A stretch of DNA of 64,000 nt, taken from the NCBI GenBank assembly GCA_040753075.1, contig JBFMHA010000007.1, positions 23,187-87,186 of the forward strand, given 5' to 3'. Of this stretch, positions 41,427 to 50,003 are shown in pieces. The stretch comes from UBA6814 sp040753075. Lineage in GTDB: Bacteria > Desulfobacterota > Desulfovibrionia > Desulfovibrionales > Desulfovibrionaceae. The notes below the pieces were generated by a model that was not told the DNA's origin, did no database searches, and saw nothing but the letters and a program-made list of their open reading frames with translations. The first letter of the stretch is position 1; the number at the start of each line of letters is the position of its first letter. Made by a program: the position numbers and the translations under genes.

Positions 41427-41460
41427 GAACGCCGCGCCTCCTTTCGGGGGCGCGGCGTTC
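41427..41460 (-). terminator. Terminator of the orphan binding-protein gene
   Basis: GAACGCCGCGCC (41427-41438) pairs with GCGCGGCGTTC (41450-41460) around a loop TCCTTTCGGGG. On the minus strand it follows the stop at 41483 and is trailed by GTTTCC; on the plus strand it is trailed by TGTTCCGTT, so it may also end the transcript of the 527-residue gene. Confidence 0.75.
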
Positions 41461-41482
41461 TGTTCCGTTGCGCCGGAAGGCC

Positions 41483-42649
41483 TTACTTGGCCTTCTCGAT
41501 GTTCTCGTAGATCTCGTCCGCGGCCATGAGGATGTCCACGGGCGGGTCGAAGCCGATGAGCTCCGCGGTCTTCAGGTTGATGGCGATCTTGGGCGGGTCC
41601 TCGAAGATCATGGAGAGCTTGCGCGGCTGCGCGCCGTTGAGGATCTGGCCGATGATCTTGGCGTGGTACTCGCCCACGTACTTGAACCCGGCCTGGGCGA
41701 TGGACAGGAGCACGCCGAAGCGAACGTCGTCGGACCCGGCCTGGGAGAAGGTTGGGGTCTTGTTCTTGAACACCGGGGCCAGCAGCTCGGGCATGCGGTC
41801 GGCCCGCATGCCGCCGTTCTCGGTGAGGTACAGGGCGTCCACCTTGTCCGCCAGCTTGTCGTGGCAGGCCTGGAGGTTGCTGTAGGCCAGGTTGGAGTCG
41901 GGCACGTCCAGGGGGGTGGTGCAGGGCACGATGACGAAGCCCCGCTCCTTGGCCACCAGCTCCACATCGTCCACCGCGGCGTAGGAGCGGCCGGCCAGGG
42001 TGTCCTCGTACACGATGCCCAGGCGGGTGAAGTTCACGATGTCGTGGAACAGGCGCACCTGGCGCTTGTAGCGGTCGGGGTCTATGCGGGCGTGCACGTG
42101 GTCCAGGCCCGAGTCCTCCAGGCTGGCGATGATCTTGGCGTCCAGGGGGTTGGAGGTGGACAGGACCTCGACGGGGGTGCGGTGCTTGCTGTTGGCCAGG
42201 TCCTGGCCGGCCCAGGTGCCCATGGCCAGGACGAGGTCCAGGTCGGCCTTGCCGGACAGGCGCGCCAGGACCTTGGCCGCGTTCTCCTCCCGGAGCTTGT
42301 CGTCCCAGTTGGAGCAGGTATGGGCGTCCTCCACGAACTCCAGGTAGTCGCTCTTCACCTTGGAGGCGAGGAACTTCCACATCTCGATGGTGTCCTCGGT
42401 GTCGGGGAACTCGGGAATCTCCAGAGGCGCGATCCAGCCCAGCTTGGCCAGGGACAGGACCGTGGCCCGCAGCGTCTGCTGGTACTGGATGTAGGGCCCG
42501 CCCTCCAGGTAGCCGATGCGCCACTTGCCACCGGAGGGTTTCTTCTTGGGCGCGAAGGGCATGGAGTCGTGGGCCCCGGCCAGGGCCGTGCCGGCCAGGA
42601 GGCAGAGGGTGAGGGCGCACAGCAGCGCGGCGCGGAGCGCGGTCTTCAT
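41483..42649 (-). CDS. Orphan ABC-type substrate-binding protein (PF04392-like)
   Basis: A 388-residue periplasmic protein with a signal peptide (cleavage after ALA at 24). The fold is a type 1 binding protein of the ABC_sub_bind class, with 'LVLAMGTWAGQDLAN', 'LGIVYEDTLAGRSYAAVDDVE' in type and 'VDALYLTENGG'. Characterised relatives bind aromatic amino acids. No ABC permease or ATPase lies nearby, so it may work with a sensor or a distant transporter. The start at 42649 has AAGGGGG upstream. The 113-base gap before it has TTGTCC and TATCAT 15 bases apart on the minus strand, a possible promoter of its own. Confidence 0.85.
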   Translation of the reverse strand: MKTALRAALLCALTLCLLAGTALAGAHDSMPFAPKKKPSGGKWRIGYLEGGPYIQYQQTLRATVLSLAKLGWIAPLEIPEFPDTEDTIEMWKFLASKVKSDYLEFVEDAHTCSNWDDKLREENAAKVLARLSGKADLDLVLAMGTWAGQDLANSKHRTPVEVLSTSNPLDAKIIASLEDSGLDHVHARIDPDRYKRQVRLFHDIVNFTRLGIVYEDTLAGRSYAAVDDVELVAKERGFVIVPCTTPLDVPDSNLAYSNLQACHDKLADKVDALYLTENGGMRADRMPELLAPVFKNKTPTFSQAGSDDVRFGVLLSIAQAGFKYVGEYHAKIIGQILNGAQPRKLSMIFEDPPKIAINLKTAELIGFDPPVDILMAADEIYENIEKAK

Positions 42650-42762
42650 CGGTCCCCCTTTGCGGATTGGGGATGTACGGGATCGGAGGCCATGATACTT
42701 TGAGGACTTATAGGACAAAGCCGGACAAGAGGAAAGGGGCGGGCGGAGGGAAATCAGGCGGT

Positions 42763-43827
42763 TCAGTCCTCAAGAACCTTGTCCACCAGCCCGGAGTGGA
42801 AGGCCAGGGCCATGGCCTTGTAGTTCATGCGGAAGCGCAGGCGCTGGCCGGGACGCACCTCCACCGGGCAGTCGGACACGTCGTACACCGAGTAGTTGGA
42901 GTTGAACCCGATGAGCTCCATGCCCGGGAGCGCCGGGGTGAGGCCGCGGGATTCGGTCTCCAGGGCGCCGAAGCCGAGCACCGCGCGCTTGCGCACCCCG
43001 CGGTCCACGAAGGTGAGCCGCTCGCCGAAGGCGTTGATGCCGGTGATGCCGAAGGGCATGGAGGGCTTGTCCTTGACCTCCAGGACCTCGGCCTCGAAGA
43101 GCACCGCGTCGGGGGCCAGGCGGGGATGGCCGTCCAGGGAGTCCGGGTGCTTGCCCTGGAGCACGGCGTAGCCCATGCGCACCTGGCTGATGCCCGGGTG
43201 CAGCGGGCCGGCCTCCAGCAGGCGCAGGAAGTCCGAGCCGCCCACCGAGAGCGTCTCGGGCCGGCGGCCCAGCGCCGCCTCCACCGCCTCCCCGGCGCGG
43301 ATGAGCCGCTCCACGCTCTCCGGGGTGGGGATGAGCCCGCTCAAGCACCCGAAGTGCGCGGCCAGGCCCTTGAACCCGAAGAACTCGTGCTCCAGCTCCA
43401 GGCAGCGGCGCGCGGCGTCCACCACCTGGCCGGGCATGACGCCTTCGCGCAGGTCGCCCACCTCCACCATGAGCATGGCCTCGTGCCGCATCCGGGCCTT
43501 GGCCGCGGCGCGGGACAGGGCCTCCAGGGCTTCGGCCTCGGAGTTGAAGCTCACCGGGAAGTGGCGCACCACGTCCATGGCCCGGTGCACCGGGGGCAGG
43601 GCCACCATCCAGGGCGCGGCGCCGGTCGCGGCGATGGGGGACGCGTGCCGGACCCGGGCCGCGCCCATTACCGCGATCCCGGCCTCGGCAAAGAGGCGGC
43701 AGATGCCGGAATGGGCGTGACAACCCTTGACCACGCCCATGAGGCACACGCCCCGACTGTCGCACAGGCCCTTCACATATGCCAGGTTGTGGCGGAGCCG
43801 GCTCGTGCTGACGCGGAGGGTGGGCAT
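42763..43827 (-). CDS. Group III PLP-dependent amino acid racemase (ornithine/alanine racemase-like)
   Basis: A 354-residue fold-type III PLP enzyme related to ornithine racemase and YhfX. The PLP lysine is Lys34 in 'MGVVKGCHAHSG'. The barrel continues with 'MLMVEVGDLREGVMPGQV', 'VGGSDFLRL' and the substrate-loop 'MGYAVLQG' in type, then a C-terminal beta domain. It converts an L-amino acid to its D-form or the reverse; the specific one is not readable. It is last in the TRAP operon, 125 bases after the asparaginase gene, with GAGGA upstream of the ATG at 43827. Confidence 0.88.
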   Translation of the reverse strand: MPTLRVSTSRLRHNLAYVKGLCDSRGVCLMGVVKGCHAHSGICRLFAEAGIAVMGAARVRHASPIAATGAAPWMVALPPVHRAMDVVRHFPVSFNSEAEALEALSRAAAKARMRHEAMLMVEVGDLREGVMPGQVVDAARRCLELEHEFFGFKGLAAHFGCLSGLIPTPESVERLIRAGEAVEAALGRRPETLSVGGSDFLRLLEAGPLHPGISQVRMGYAVLQGKHPDSLDGHPRLAPDAVLFEAEVLEVKDKPSMPFGITGINAFGERLTFVDRGVRKRAVLGFGALETESRGLTPALPGMELIGFNSNYSVYDVSDCPVEVRPGQRLRFRMNYKAMALAFHSGLVDKVLED

Positions 43828-43952
43828 GTGCGGGGTAGTCCTCGGGGTGTTCCGGTAAGGAAGAACCCATAGGATACCGACAACTCGGCATGAACGCCAC
43901 AGGAAAACGGTCCCGGGCGCGCGAAGGGATGTCCGGGACGCCGGCCTCCGGG

Positions 43953-44930
43953 TTAGCGGGCGAAGGCTGCGGCCAGGGCCGCGTCGTCCCGCACCCCGGC
44001 GGCCAGGAGCACGGCCAGCTTCACCCGCGCCTTCTTGGCGTCGTAGTCTCCGCCGGGAATGGCCCCGCGGGCGGTGAGGTCGCGCACCCCGCCGGCGAAA
44101 TCGTAGACCGGGTAGACGCGGCCCTCCTCGCAGGTGGTTGTGACGATGACCTTGACTCCCTGGGCCACGGCCCGGGACACGGCCTCGCAGGCCGCGGGCG
44201 GGATGTGGCCCCGGCCCTCGCCCTCCAGCACCAGGCCCTGGGCTCCGGCCGCGGTCGCGGCGTCGATGAGCGCGCCGTCGCCGCCCAGGGTGGCCTTGAA
44301 GATCTCCACCCGGGGGAAGGGCGGCCGGGGGGCATGGCATTCCCTGGCGATCGGCCTCTGGTAGACGGACACGTCGGCCTTGTCCACGTAGCCCACGTAG
44401 CCGTAGCCGAAGCTGGTGAAGGCCTGGGGGTTGAAGGAGTGCGCCTTGCGCACCCGGCGGGCGGTGTAGAGCCGCTCGTTGAAGAGCACCAGGACGCCCA
44501 TGCCCCGGGTCTGGGGCGAGGCAGCGGCCAGGACCGCCTGGCGGATGTTCACGAAGCTGTCCGTGCCCAGCTCCGAGGGAACCCGCTGGGACCCGGTCAT
44601 GACCACGGGCTTGTCGCTGTCCAGGGTGAGGTCCAGGAAATAGCAGGACTCCTCCAGGGTGTCGGTGCCGTGGGTGATGGCCACCCCGTCCACCTCCGGG
44701 TTGGCCAGGGCCTCGGCCGCGCGGTCGCGCAGTTCGAGGAGCAGCTCGAAGGTCAGGTGGTTGCTGGGCAGCTGGAACACCGATTCGATGTCCACCGGGC
44801 AGGACAGCCCCAGGTCCTGCATGGCCAGGAGCTGGCCGCCGGTGAGACGGCCCGAGGAGTACAGGCCGTCCTGGGCGCTGTTCACGCTGGCGATGGTGCC
44901 GCCGGTGGTGAGCACGACCACTTTGCCCAT
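43953..44930 (-). CDS. Asparaginase family amidohydrolase
   Basis: A 325-residue enzyme of the bacterial asparaginase family that hydrolyses L-asparagine to aspartate and ammonia. The first catalytic motif is TTGGTIAS with Thr12; the second is 'VAITHGTDTLEES'. No signal peptide, so it is cytoplasmic (type I-like). The start is behind AAGGAGG. It lies 28 bases after the TRAP large subunit gene. In this operon it may act on an amide of the imported dicarboxylate rather than on free asparagine (inference). Confidence 0.9.
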   Translation of the reverse strand: MGKVVVLTTGGTIASVNSAQDGLYSSGRLTGGQLLAMQDLGLSCPVDIESVFQLPSNHLTFELLLELRDRAAEALANPEVDGVAITHGTDTLEESCYFLDLTLDSDKPVVMTGSQRVPSELGTDSFVNIRQAVLAAASPQTRGMGVLVLFNERLYTARRVRKAHSFNPQAFTSFGYGYVGYVDKADVSVYQRPIARECHAPRPPFPRVEIFKATLGGDGALIDAATAAGAQGLVLEGEGRGHIPPAACEAVSRAVAQGVKVIVTTTCEEGRVYPVYDFAGGVRDLTARGAIPGGDYDAKKARVKLAVLLAAGVRDDAALAAAFAR

Positions 44931-44958
44931 GGGGAACCTCCTTGGCGTCTTGCGCCGC

Positions 44959-46221
44959 TTAGTGGAACAAGGTGAGCAGGCCCGGGAAGAGGATGAACAG
45001 CGCCAGCATGGCCACGTAGACCAGGATGTAGGGGGCCACCCGGCGGCTCACGGTTTCGAGCTTCTCCCCGGCGATGTTGGAGGCGATGAACAGGTTCAGG
45101 CCCACCGGCGGGGTGAACTGGCCCACGGCCAGGGCGATGATGGTGAACACCCCGAAATAGACCACGTCGATGTTCATGGACTCCACCATGCCCATCATGG
45201 TGGGCACCAGGAGCACCAGGGCGGCCACGTTGTCCAGGAAGCAGCCCACCACCAGAAGAAGGCCCAGCACCAGGAACATGGCCACGGTCTGGCTCTGGGT
45301 GATGGCCATGACGAAGGCGGCGAAGCCCTGGGGCACCTGTTCGGCGGTGATGATGTAGCCGAAGAGGTTGGCGGTGCCCATGAGGAACATGATGAGGGCC
45401 GAACTCTCGGCGGTGCTCTTGAGGATGGAGTACAGGCTCTTCAGGGTGAGGTTGCGGTAGACCGCGAAGCCCACGATCAGGCCGTAGAGGCTGGCCACTG
45501 CCGCGGACTCGGTGGCGGTGAAGGCCCCGGAATAGATGCCGCCCAGGATGATGCCGGGCATGACCAGGGCGATGAGGCTGTCCTTGACCACGGCCCGGGC
45601 CCGGCGGCCCGAGGCCGGCTCCTCGGGCGCGTAGCCGCGGCGGCGGGCGATGGCGTAGTTGATGCCGATGAGGGCGATGGCGATGAGCACCCCGGGCACG
45701 ATGCCGCACAGGAACATGTCGCCGATGGAGGCCCCGGCCATGACCCCGAAGATGACCATGGTCAGGCTGGGGGGGATGATCAGGCCCAGCGCCCCGGAGG
45801 CCGCCACCACCGCGGCGGAGTAGCCCTTGCCGTAGCCCCTCTTGACCATGGCCGGGATCATGATGGAGCCGATGGCCGCGGTGGTGGCCGGCGCCGAGCC
45901 GGAGATGGCCCCGAAGAAGGCCGAGGCCCCGGTGGACATGTGGGCCAGGCCGCCCGGATAGCGGCCCACCAGGATGGCGGCCAGGGCCACCAGGCGGTCG
46001 GAGATCTTGGCCTCGGCCATGATGTTGCCGGCCAGCAGGAACAGGGGGATGGCCATGAACGGGAAGCTGTTCACCCCGTTGAACAGCTTCTGGGGCAGGA
46101 TGAGGAAGGGGAGGTGGCTGCCGAAGTGGATGGCCGTCAGGGAGGCGATGCCCAGGCACACGGCGATGGGGATGCCCAGGAAGAGCATGGCGAAGAAGGC
46201 GATGAACAGGGTGGTGACCAC
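44959..46221 (-). CDS. TRAP transporter large permease (DctM-type)
   Basis: A 420-residue protein with about 12 membrane helices, the Na+-driven channel subunit of a TRAP transporter. Typical segments: 'FLGIPIAVCLGIAS', 'FPFMAIPLFLLAGNIM', 'SGSAPATTAAIGSIMIPAM' and 'LIIPPSLTMVIFGVMAG' in type. Start is GTG at 46221, only 4 bases after the small-subunit stop, with GGGAGGG overlapping it. Substrate follows from the binding protein at 47915. Confidence 0.95.
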   Translation of the reverse strand: MVTTLFIAFFAMLFLGIPIAVCLGIASLTAIHFGSHLPFLILPQKLFNGVNSFPFMAIPLFLLAGNIMAEAKISDRLVALAAILVGRYPGGLAHMSTGASAFFGAISGSAPATTAAIGSIMIPAMVKRGYGKGYSAAVVAASGALGLIIPPSLTMVIFGVMAGASIGDMFLCGIVPGVLIAIALIGINYAIARRRGYAPEEPASGRRARAVVKDSLIALVMPGIILGGIYSGAFTATESAAVASLYGLIVGFAVYRNLTLKSLYSILKSTAESSALIMFLMGTANLFGYIITAEQVPQGFAAFVMAITQSQTVAMFLVLGLLLVVGCFLDNVAALVLLVPTMMGMVESMNIDVVYFGVFTIIALAVGQFTPPVGLNLFIASNIAGEKLETVSRRVAPYILVYVAMLALFILFPGLLTLFH

Positions 46222-46225
46222 GGCG

Positions 46226-46708
46226 CTAGCCCTCCCTTCCCGGATTCGCGCCCCGGACCACGTCGGCCAGGAACAGCTCCAGGGTGTAGAGGATGGAGAC
46301 CGCCGCGGACAGGGGGATGGAGAGCATGACCCAGCCCACCGGGATGCCGCTGCTCGGGGAGATCTGGAGCATGGCCCGGTCCGCCACCTTCCATCCCTGG
46401 ATCAGCATGACGAGCCAGAAGGCCAGGACGATGGCGTAGCTCAGGGCCGTGACCCCCCGGCGCAGGCCGGGGGGCATCTTGTCCACCACGAGGGTGACCG
46501 CGATGTGGGTGCGGTTGCGCACCGCGATGGTGGAGCCCAGCATCACCACCCAGACCATGGCGTAGACGGATATCTCCTGGGTCACGGTCAGCGGGTCCTT
46601 GAGTACGTACCGGTAGAAGACCTGGATGATGACCAGGGCGGTCATGACCGCCAGCGCTGCGGCGGAAATCCCCTGGATGAAGCGGTTCAACGTGGCCAGC
46701 GCCCTCAT
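46226..46708 (-). CDS. TRAP transporter small permease (DctQ-type)
   Basis: A 160-residue protein with four membrane helices, the small subunit of the TRAP transporter. 'QVFYRYVLKDPLTVTQEISVYAMVWVVMLGS' in type is the family core. The start at 46708 follows GGGAGGAG. It lies between the dehydrogenase gene (34 bases upstream) and the large subunit. Confidence 0.94.
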   Translation of the reverse strand: MRALATLNRFIQGISAAALAVMTALVIIQVFYRYVLKDPLTVTQEISVYAMVWVVMLGSTIAVRNRTHIAVTLVVDKMPPGLRRGVTALSYAIVLAFWLVMLIQGWKVADRAMLQISPSSGIPVGWVMLSIPLSAAVSILYTLELFLADVVRGANPGREG

Positions 46709-46742
46709 GTCTCCTCCCTTCCGGCCCGTCCGGGGCGGATGC

Positions 46743-47828
46743 TCAGCGGGTCAGTAGCCTGCGTTTCACCTCGTCGCCCATGGCCGAGGTGCCGGCCGAT
46801 CCGCCCATGTCCTTGGTGCGCACCTCGCGGGCGGCCAGGGCGGCGCGCACTGCGGCGTGCAGGTCCGCGGCCGGCTCCTCCATGCCCAGGAACTCCAGGA
46901 GCATGCGCATGGCCTCGATGGAGGCGATGGGGTTGGCCACGTTCTTGCCTTCGTACTTGGGCGCAGAGCCGTGGATGGGCTCGAACATGGAGGGGAAGCG
47001 CCGCTCGGGGTTCAGGTTGCCGCCGGCGGCGAATCCCATGCCGCCCTGGAGCATGGCCCCCAGGTCGGTGATGATGTCGCCGAAGAGGTTGGAGGCAACC
47101 ACCACGTCGAAGTACCCGGGGTTCTTTACCATCCACATGGTCATGGCGTCCACCAGGGCCATGTCCGTGGCGATGTCCGGGTAGTCCCGGGCCACCTCGG
47201 CGTACACCTGGTCCCAGAAGACCATGGAGTAGTTCAGGGCGTTGGACTTGGTGCAGTTGGTGACCATGCCCTTGCCCGGCCGGACCGGATCGCTCTTGCG
47301 CTTGCGGGCCAGGTCGAAGGCGTAGCGCATGACCCGCTCGCAGCCCTTGCGGGTGAACACCCCGGTCTGCAGGGCGAAGCCGTCCGGCGAGCCGGGCTTG
47401 AAGATGCCGCCCACGGCGCTGTACTCGCCCTCGGTGTTCTCCCGGACGACCACCATGTCCAGGGTTTCGGGGGTGCAGGTCAGGACCGGGGTGGCCACCC
47501 CGGGCAGGAGGGTGATGGGCCGCAGGTTCACGTACTGGTCGAAACCCTTGCGGATGGCCAGGAGCATGGTCAGGGACACGTGGTCCGGCACCTTGCCCGC
47601 GTCGCCGATGCAGCCCAGGAAGATGGCGTCGAATCCCGCGAGGGTGTCCAGGGCGCTGTCGGGCATCATGCAGCCGTGCTGCAGGTAGTGGTCGCATCCC
47701 CAGGGGAGCCACTGGAGGTCCATGTCCAGGCCGTGCTTCTCGGACACGGCTTCGAGCAGCTTGACAGCCTCGGCCGCGACTTCGCGGCCCACGCCGTCGC
47801 CGGGGATGATGGCCAGGCGGTGCGCCAT
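46743..47828 (-). CDS. Tartrate/D-malate-type decarboxylating dehydrogenase
   Basis: A 361-residue NAD-dependent beta-decarboxylating dehydrogenase of the isocitrate/isopropylmalate family. It has 'IIPGDGVGREV', 'VRENTEGEYSAVGG', 'NCTKSNALNYSMVFWDQVY' and the C-terminal 'FEPIHGSAPKY' in type. The tartrate dehydrogenase/D-malate dehydrogenase branch fits best by length and active-site wording. Being inserted between TRAP binding-protein and permease genes, it very likely oxidises the imported hydroxy-dicarboxylate. AAGGAG lies 9 bases before the ATG. Confidence 0.88.
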   Translation of the reverse strand: MAHRLAIIPGDGVGREVAAEAVKLLEAVSEKHGLDMDLQWLPWGCDHYLQHGCMMPDSALDTLAGFDAIFLGCIGDAGKVPDHVSLTMLLAIRKGFDQYVNLRPITLLPGVATPVLTCTPETLDMVVVRENTEGEYSAVGGIFKPGSPDGFALQTGVFTRKGCERVMRYAFDLARKRKSDPVRPGKGMVTNCTKSNALNYSMVFWDQVYAEVARDYPDIATDMALVDAMTMWMVKNPGYFDVVVASNLFGDIITDLGAMLQGGMGFAAGGNLNPERRFPSMFEPIHGSAPKYEGKNVANPIASIEAMRMLLEFLGMEEPAADLHAAVRAALAAREVRTKDMGGSAGTSAMGDEVKRRLLTR

Positions 47829-47914
47829 GGGGGATGCTCCTTATGATGCCTGTTGCAGGTTGGCGAGGACGGAGAAAAGGCGGCGGGAAGGAGCGCTTCC
47901 CGCCGCCGGATTTG

Positions 47915-48901
47915 CTACTTCAGGGTCTTCTGGATGTCGTCGATGATGGCGGCGTCGAGCTTGGTCCGGAACTTGTCGATGACCGGCTTGACCTTCTCCT
48001 GGAAGGGCTTGTTGTCGACGTCGTTGATCTTCATGCCCTTGGCGGCCACCTCTTCCCACTGCTTCTTCTCCAGGTCCTCCACCATCTTGGTGTGAACCGG
48101 GCCGAGCTCGCGGGCGGTGTCCAGGATGGCCTTCCGGTACTCCTCGGGCATGCCGTCCAGGAGGGCCTTGTTCATGATGAGGGGCGAGGAGAGGTGGATG
48201 TGGTTGGTGCGCGAGACGAACTTCTGCACCTCGTAGAACTTCTGGGTCAGGATGTGCGCGGGCGGGTTCTCCTGCGCGTCCACGGTGCCCAGCTGCAGGG
48301 CCGAATACAGTTCGCCGAAGGAGATGACCGTGGGGCCGGCGCCCAGGGCCTTGAAGGTCTCCACGAAGACCTCGCCTTCGGGCACGCGGATCTTGATGCC
48401 CTTGAGGTCGTCGGGGACGTTGATGGGCCGCTTGCTGTTGGTGATGTGGCGCATGCCGTTGTCCCACCAGCCGATGACCACCGCGCCGTGGGGCTCCATC
48501 TTCTTGGCCAGGCGGTCGCCGATGGGGCCGTCCAGGACCTTGCGCACGTCCCACATGTCCTTGAACAGGAAGGGCAGGTTCAGGATGCCCATGTCCTTCA
48601 CCCAGTTGGAGAGCACGGTGTCCGAGGTGAGCACCATGTCATGGGTGCCGATCATGCAGCCCTCCACCGACTCCAGCTGCTTGCCGAGCTGGTCCGCGGG
48701 GAAGATCGCGATCTCCACTCCGCCGCCGGTGCGCTGCTTCACCAGGTCCGCGAACTGGGTGCAGATGGTCTGGTAGTGGTGGTTGGGGGCGCCGGTGTGG
48801 CCCAGCTTGAGCTTGTAGGTTTTGGCCGCCAGGGCTCCGCCGGGCAGGCCGGCCAGGAAGATGAGCGCCAGGGCCAGGGAGAGGAACCGTTTCGTCCGCA
48901 T
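47915..48901 (-). CDS. TRAP transporter solute-binding protein (DctP family)
   Basis: A 328-residue periplasmic binding protein with a signal peptide ending ALA-A (about 25-26). The mature part starts 'TYKLKLGHTGAPNHHYQT', and the family Arg that binds a carboxylate lies in 'IKIRVPEGEVF', where Pro-Glu-Gly follows the usual Arg-x-Pro. A dicarboxylate or sugar-acid ligand is expected. The start at 48901 has AAGGAGG. It is the first gene of the operon, divergent from the FadR-type regulator. Confidence 0.94.
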   Translation of the reverse strand: MRTKRFLSLALALIFLAGLPGGALAAKTYKLKLGHTGAPNHHYQTICTQFADLVKQRTGGGVEIAIFPADQLGKQLESVEGCMIGTHDMVLTSDTVLSNWVKDMGILNLPFLFKDMWDVRKVLDGPIGDRLAKKMEPHGAVVIGWWDNGMRHITNSKRPINVPDDLKGIKIRVPEGEVFVETFKALGAGPTVISFGELYSALQLGTVDAQENPPAHILTQKFYEVQKFVSRTNHIHLSSPLIMNKALLDGMPEEYRKAILDTARELGPVHTKMVEDLEKKQWEEVAAKGMKINDVDNKPFQEKVKPVIDKFRTKLDAAIIDDIQKTLK

Positions 48902-49027
48902 GACCGCCTCCTTGCATCCGCGATGAGTGGCTGTTGAGGGCGGACCCGGGGGCAGCCGCTGGCCGGCTTCGGCAGCCGACCGGTTCGGCGAGGACGCCGC
49001 CGGGCCGTATTCCGAGACGCAGCGGAA

Positions 49028-49078
49028 ACCTAAGCCCACCTGTAGCCTGAAGTCAAGACATCATACATCAGATGACTT
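49028..49078. promoter_or_regulatory. Likely operator and promoter of the TRAP operon
   Basis: AAGTCA (49050-49055) and TGACTT (49073-49078) form an inverted repeat 17 bases apart, containing a second dyad CATC/GATG (49059-49062, 49071-49074). On the minus strand TTGACT (49056-49051) is a -35 box with a weak TTAGGT 17 bases on. A further GTCTTTTGAC at 49081-49090 partly mirrors GTCAAGAC at 49052-49059. Overlap of dyads with the -35 box suggests repression by the divergent FadR-type protein. Confidence 0.5.
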
Positions 49079-49097
49079 CTGTCTTTTGACTGCTGTT

Positions 49098-49126
49098 TTG
49101 ACTTTGCCGCGTTTCGGTCCTATGAG
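49098..49126 (+). promoter_or_regulatory. Sigma-70-type promoter of the FadR-type regulator gene
   Basis: TTGACT (49098-49103) and TATGAG (49121-49126) are separated by exactly 17 bases, matching 5 of 6 and 4 of 6 consensus positions. Transcription would start near 49133, about 115 bases before the regulator start at 49248, and close to the operator at 49050-49090, which would allow autoregulation. Confidence 0.55.
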
Positions 49127-49247
49127 ACTGGCGGCATGGCCGCTCCGTCCCGCCCCGGGCAGGAACGGCCGCTGCCCGCCGCAACGCCCCTGGATCGCAA
49201 CAGATGGAGCGCCCCGGCCCCGGGCCGGGAGGACTCCGGAGTGCCCC

Positions 49248-49994
49248 ATGACCATCCGCCGCCACGAGACCGCATCCCTGGCCACCCCCCTCAAGAAGGG
49301 ATCGGTGGTGGTCGAGATCATCGACCGCATCAAGCGGGCCCTGCTCAACGGGGAGATCGGGCCCGGGGACTTTTTGCCCTCGGAGACCGAGCTGACCCGC
49401 AGCCTGGGGGTCGGCAAGTCCAGCGTGCGGGAGGCGATGAAGATGCTCCAGGCCATGGGCATTGTGGAGGTGCGGCAGGGGCAGGGGACCATGATCCGGG
49501 AGACTCCGGGCAACGACTATCTGGACTCCATGGCCTTCCACCTGCTGCTCACCCGGAAGTTGTCCCGGGACGTCCTGGAGTTGCGGCGCATGTTCGAGCC
49601 GGCCTACACGCTGATGGCCATGCGCCAGGCCACGGAAGAGGACGTGGCCCGCATCGGGGCGGCGGTGGAGCGCCTGGAGCGGGCCATCCGGCGCGGCTCC
49701 CAGCAGGCCGAGGACGACATGGCCTTCCACCAGGCCATCCTGGACGCCACCCACAACCCGCTGGTGGTGCGCATCGGCGAGACCCTGATGCAGCTCTACG
49801 AGGCGTCCATCGGCACGTCCATGAAGCTCATCCCGGACATCGCCCTGGCCGACCACAAGGCCATCTACGAGGCGTTCAAGGCCAGGGACGAGGCCGCGGT
49901 GCGGGAGGCCATCGAGCGCAGTTCCGAGCGCTGGAAGGCCTGCCTGGAATACGCCTCCGGCGAGGAAGGAAAGGGCAAGGGCGGCGAGAACTAG
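49248..49994 (+). CDS. FadR-subfamily GntR transcriptional regulator
   Basis: A 248-residue regulator. The winged helix-turn-helix covers about 18-85 ('FLPSETELTRSLGVGKSSVREAMKMLQAMGIVEV' in type) and an all-helical FCD ligand-binding domain covers 95-235, with the metal-binding Asp/His pattern of that class ('DDMAFHQAILDATHN', then 'DHKAIYEAFKARD'). Such proteins usually repress carboxylate catabolism genes until the substrate binds. The ATG at 49248 has CCGGAG upstream; the open frame to 48927 is non-coding. It is divergent from the TRAP operon, its probable target. Confidence 0.92.
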   Translation: MTIRRHETASLATPLKKGSVVVEIIDRIKRALLNGEIGPGDFLPSETELTRSLGVGKSSVREAMKMLQAMGIVEVRQGQGTMIRETPGNDYLDSMAFHLLLTRKLSRDVLELRRMFEPAYTLMAMRQATEEDVARIGAAVERLERAIRRGSQQAEDDMAFHQAILDATHNPLVVRIGETLMQLYEASIGTSMKLIPDIALADHKAIYEAFKARDEAAVREAIERSSERWKACLEYASGEEGKGKGGEN

Positions 49995-50003
49995 GGGCCG
50001 GGC

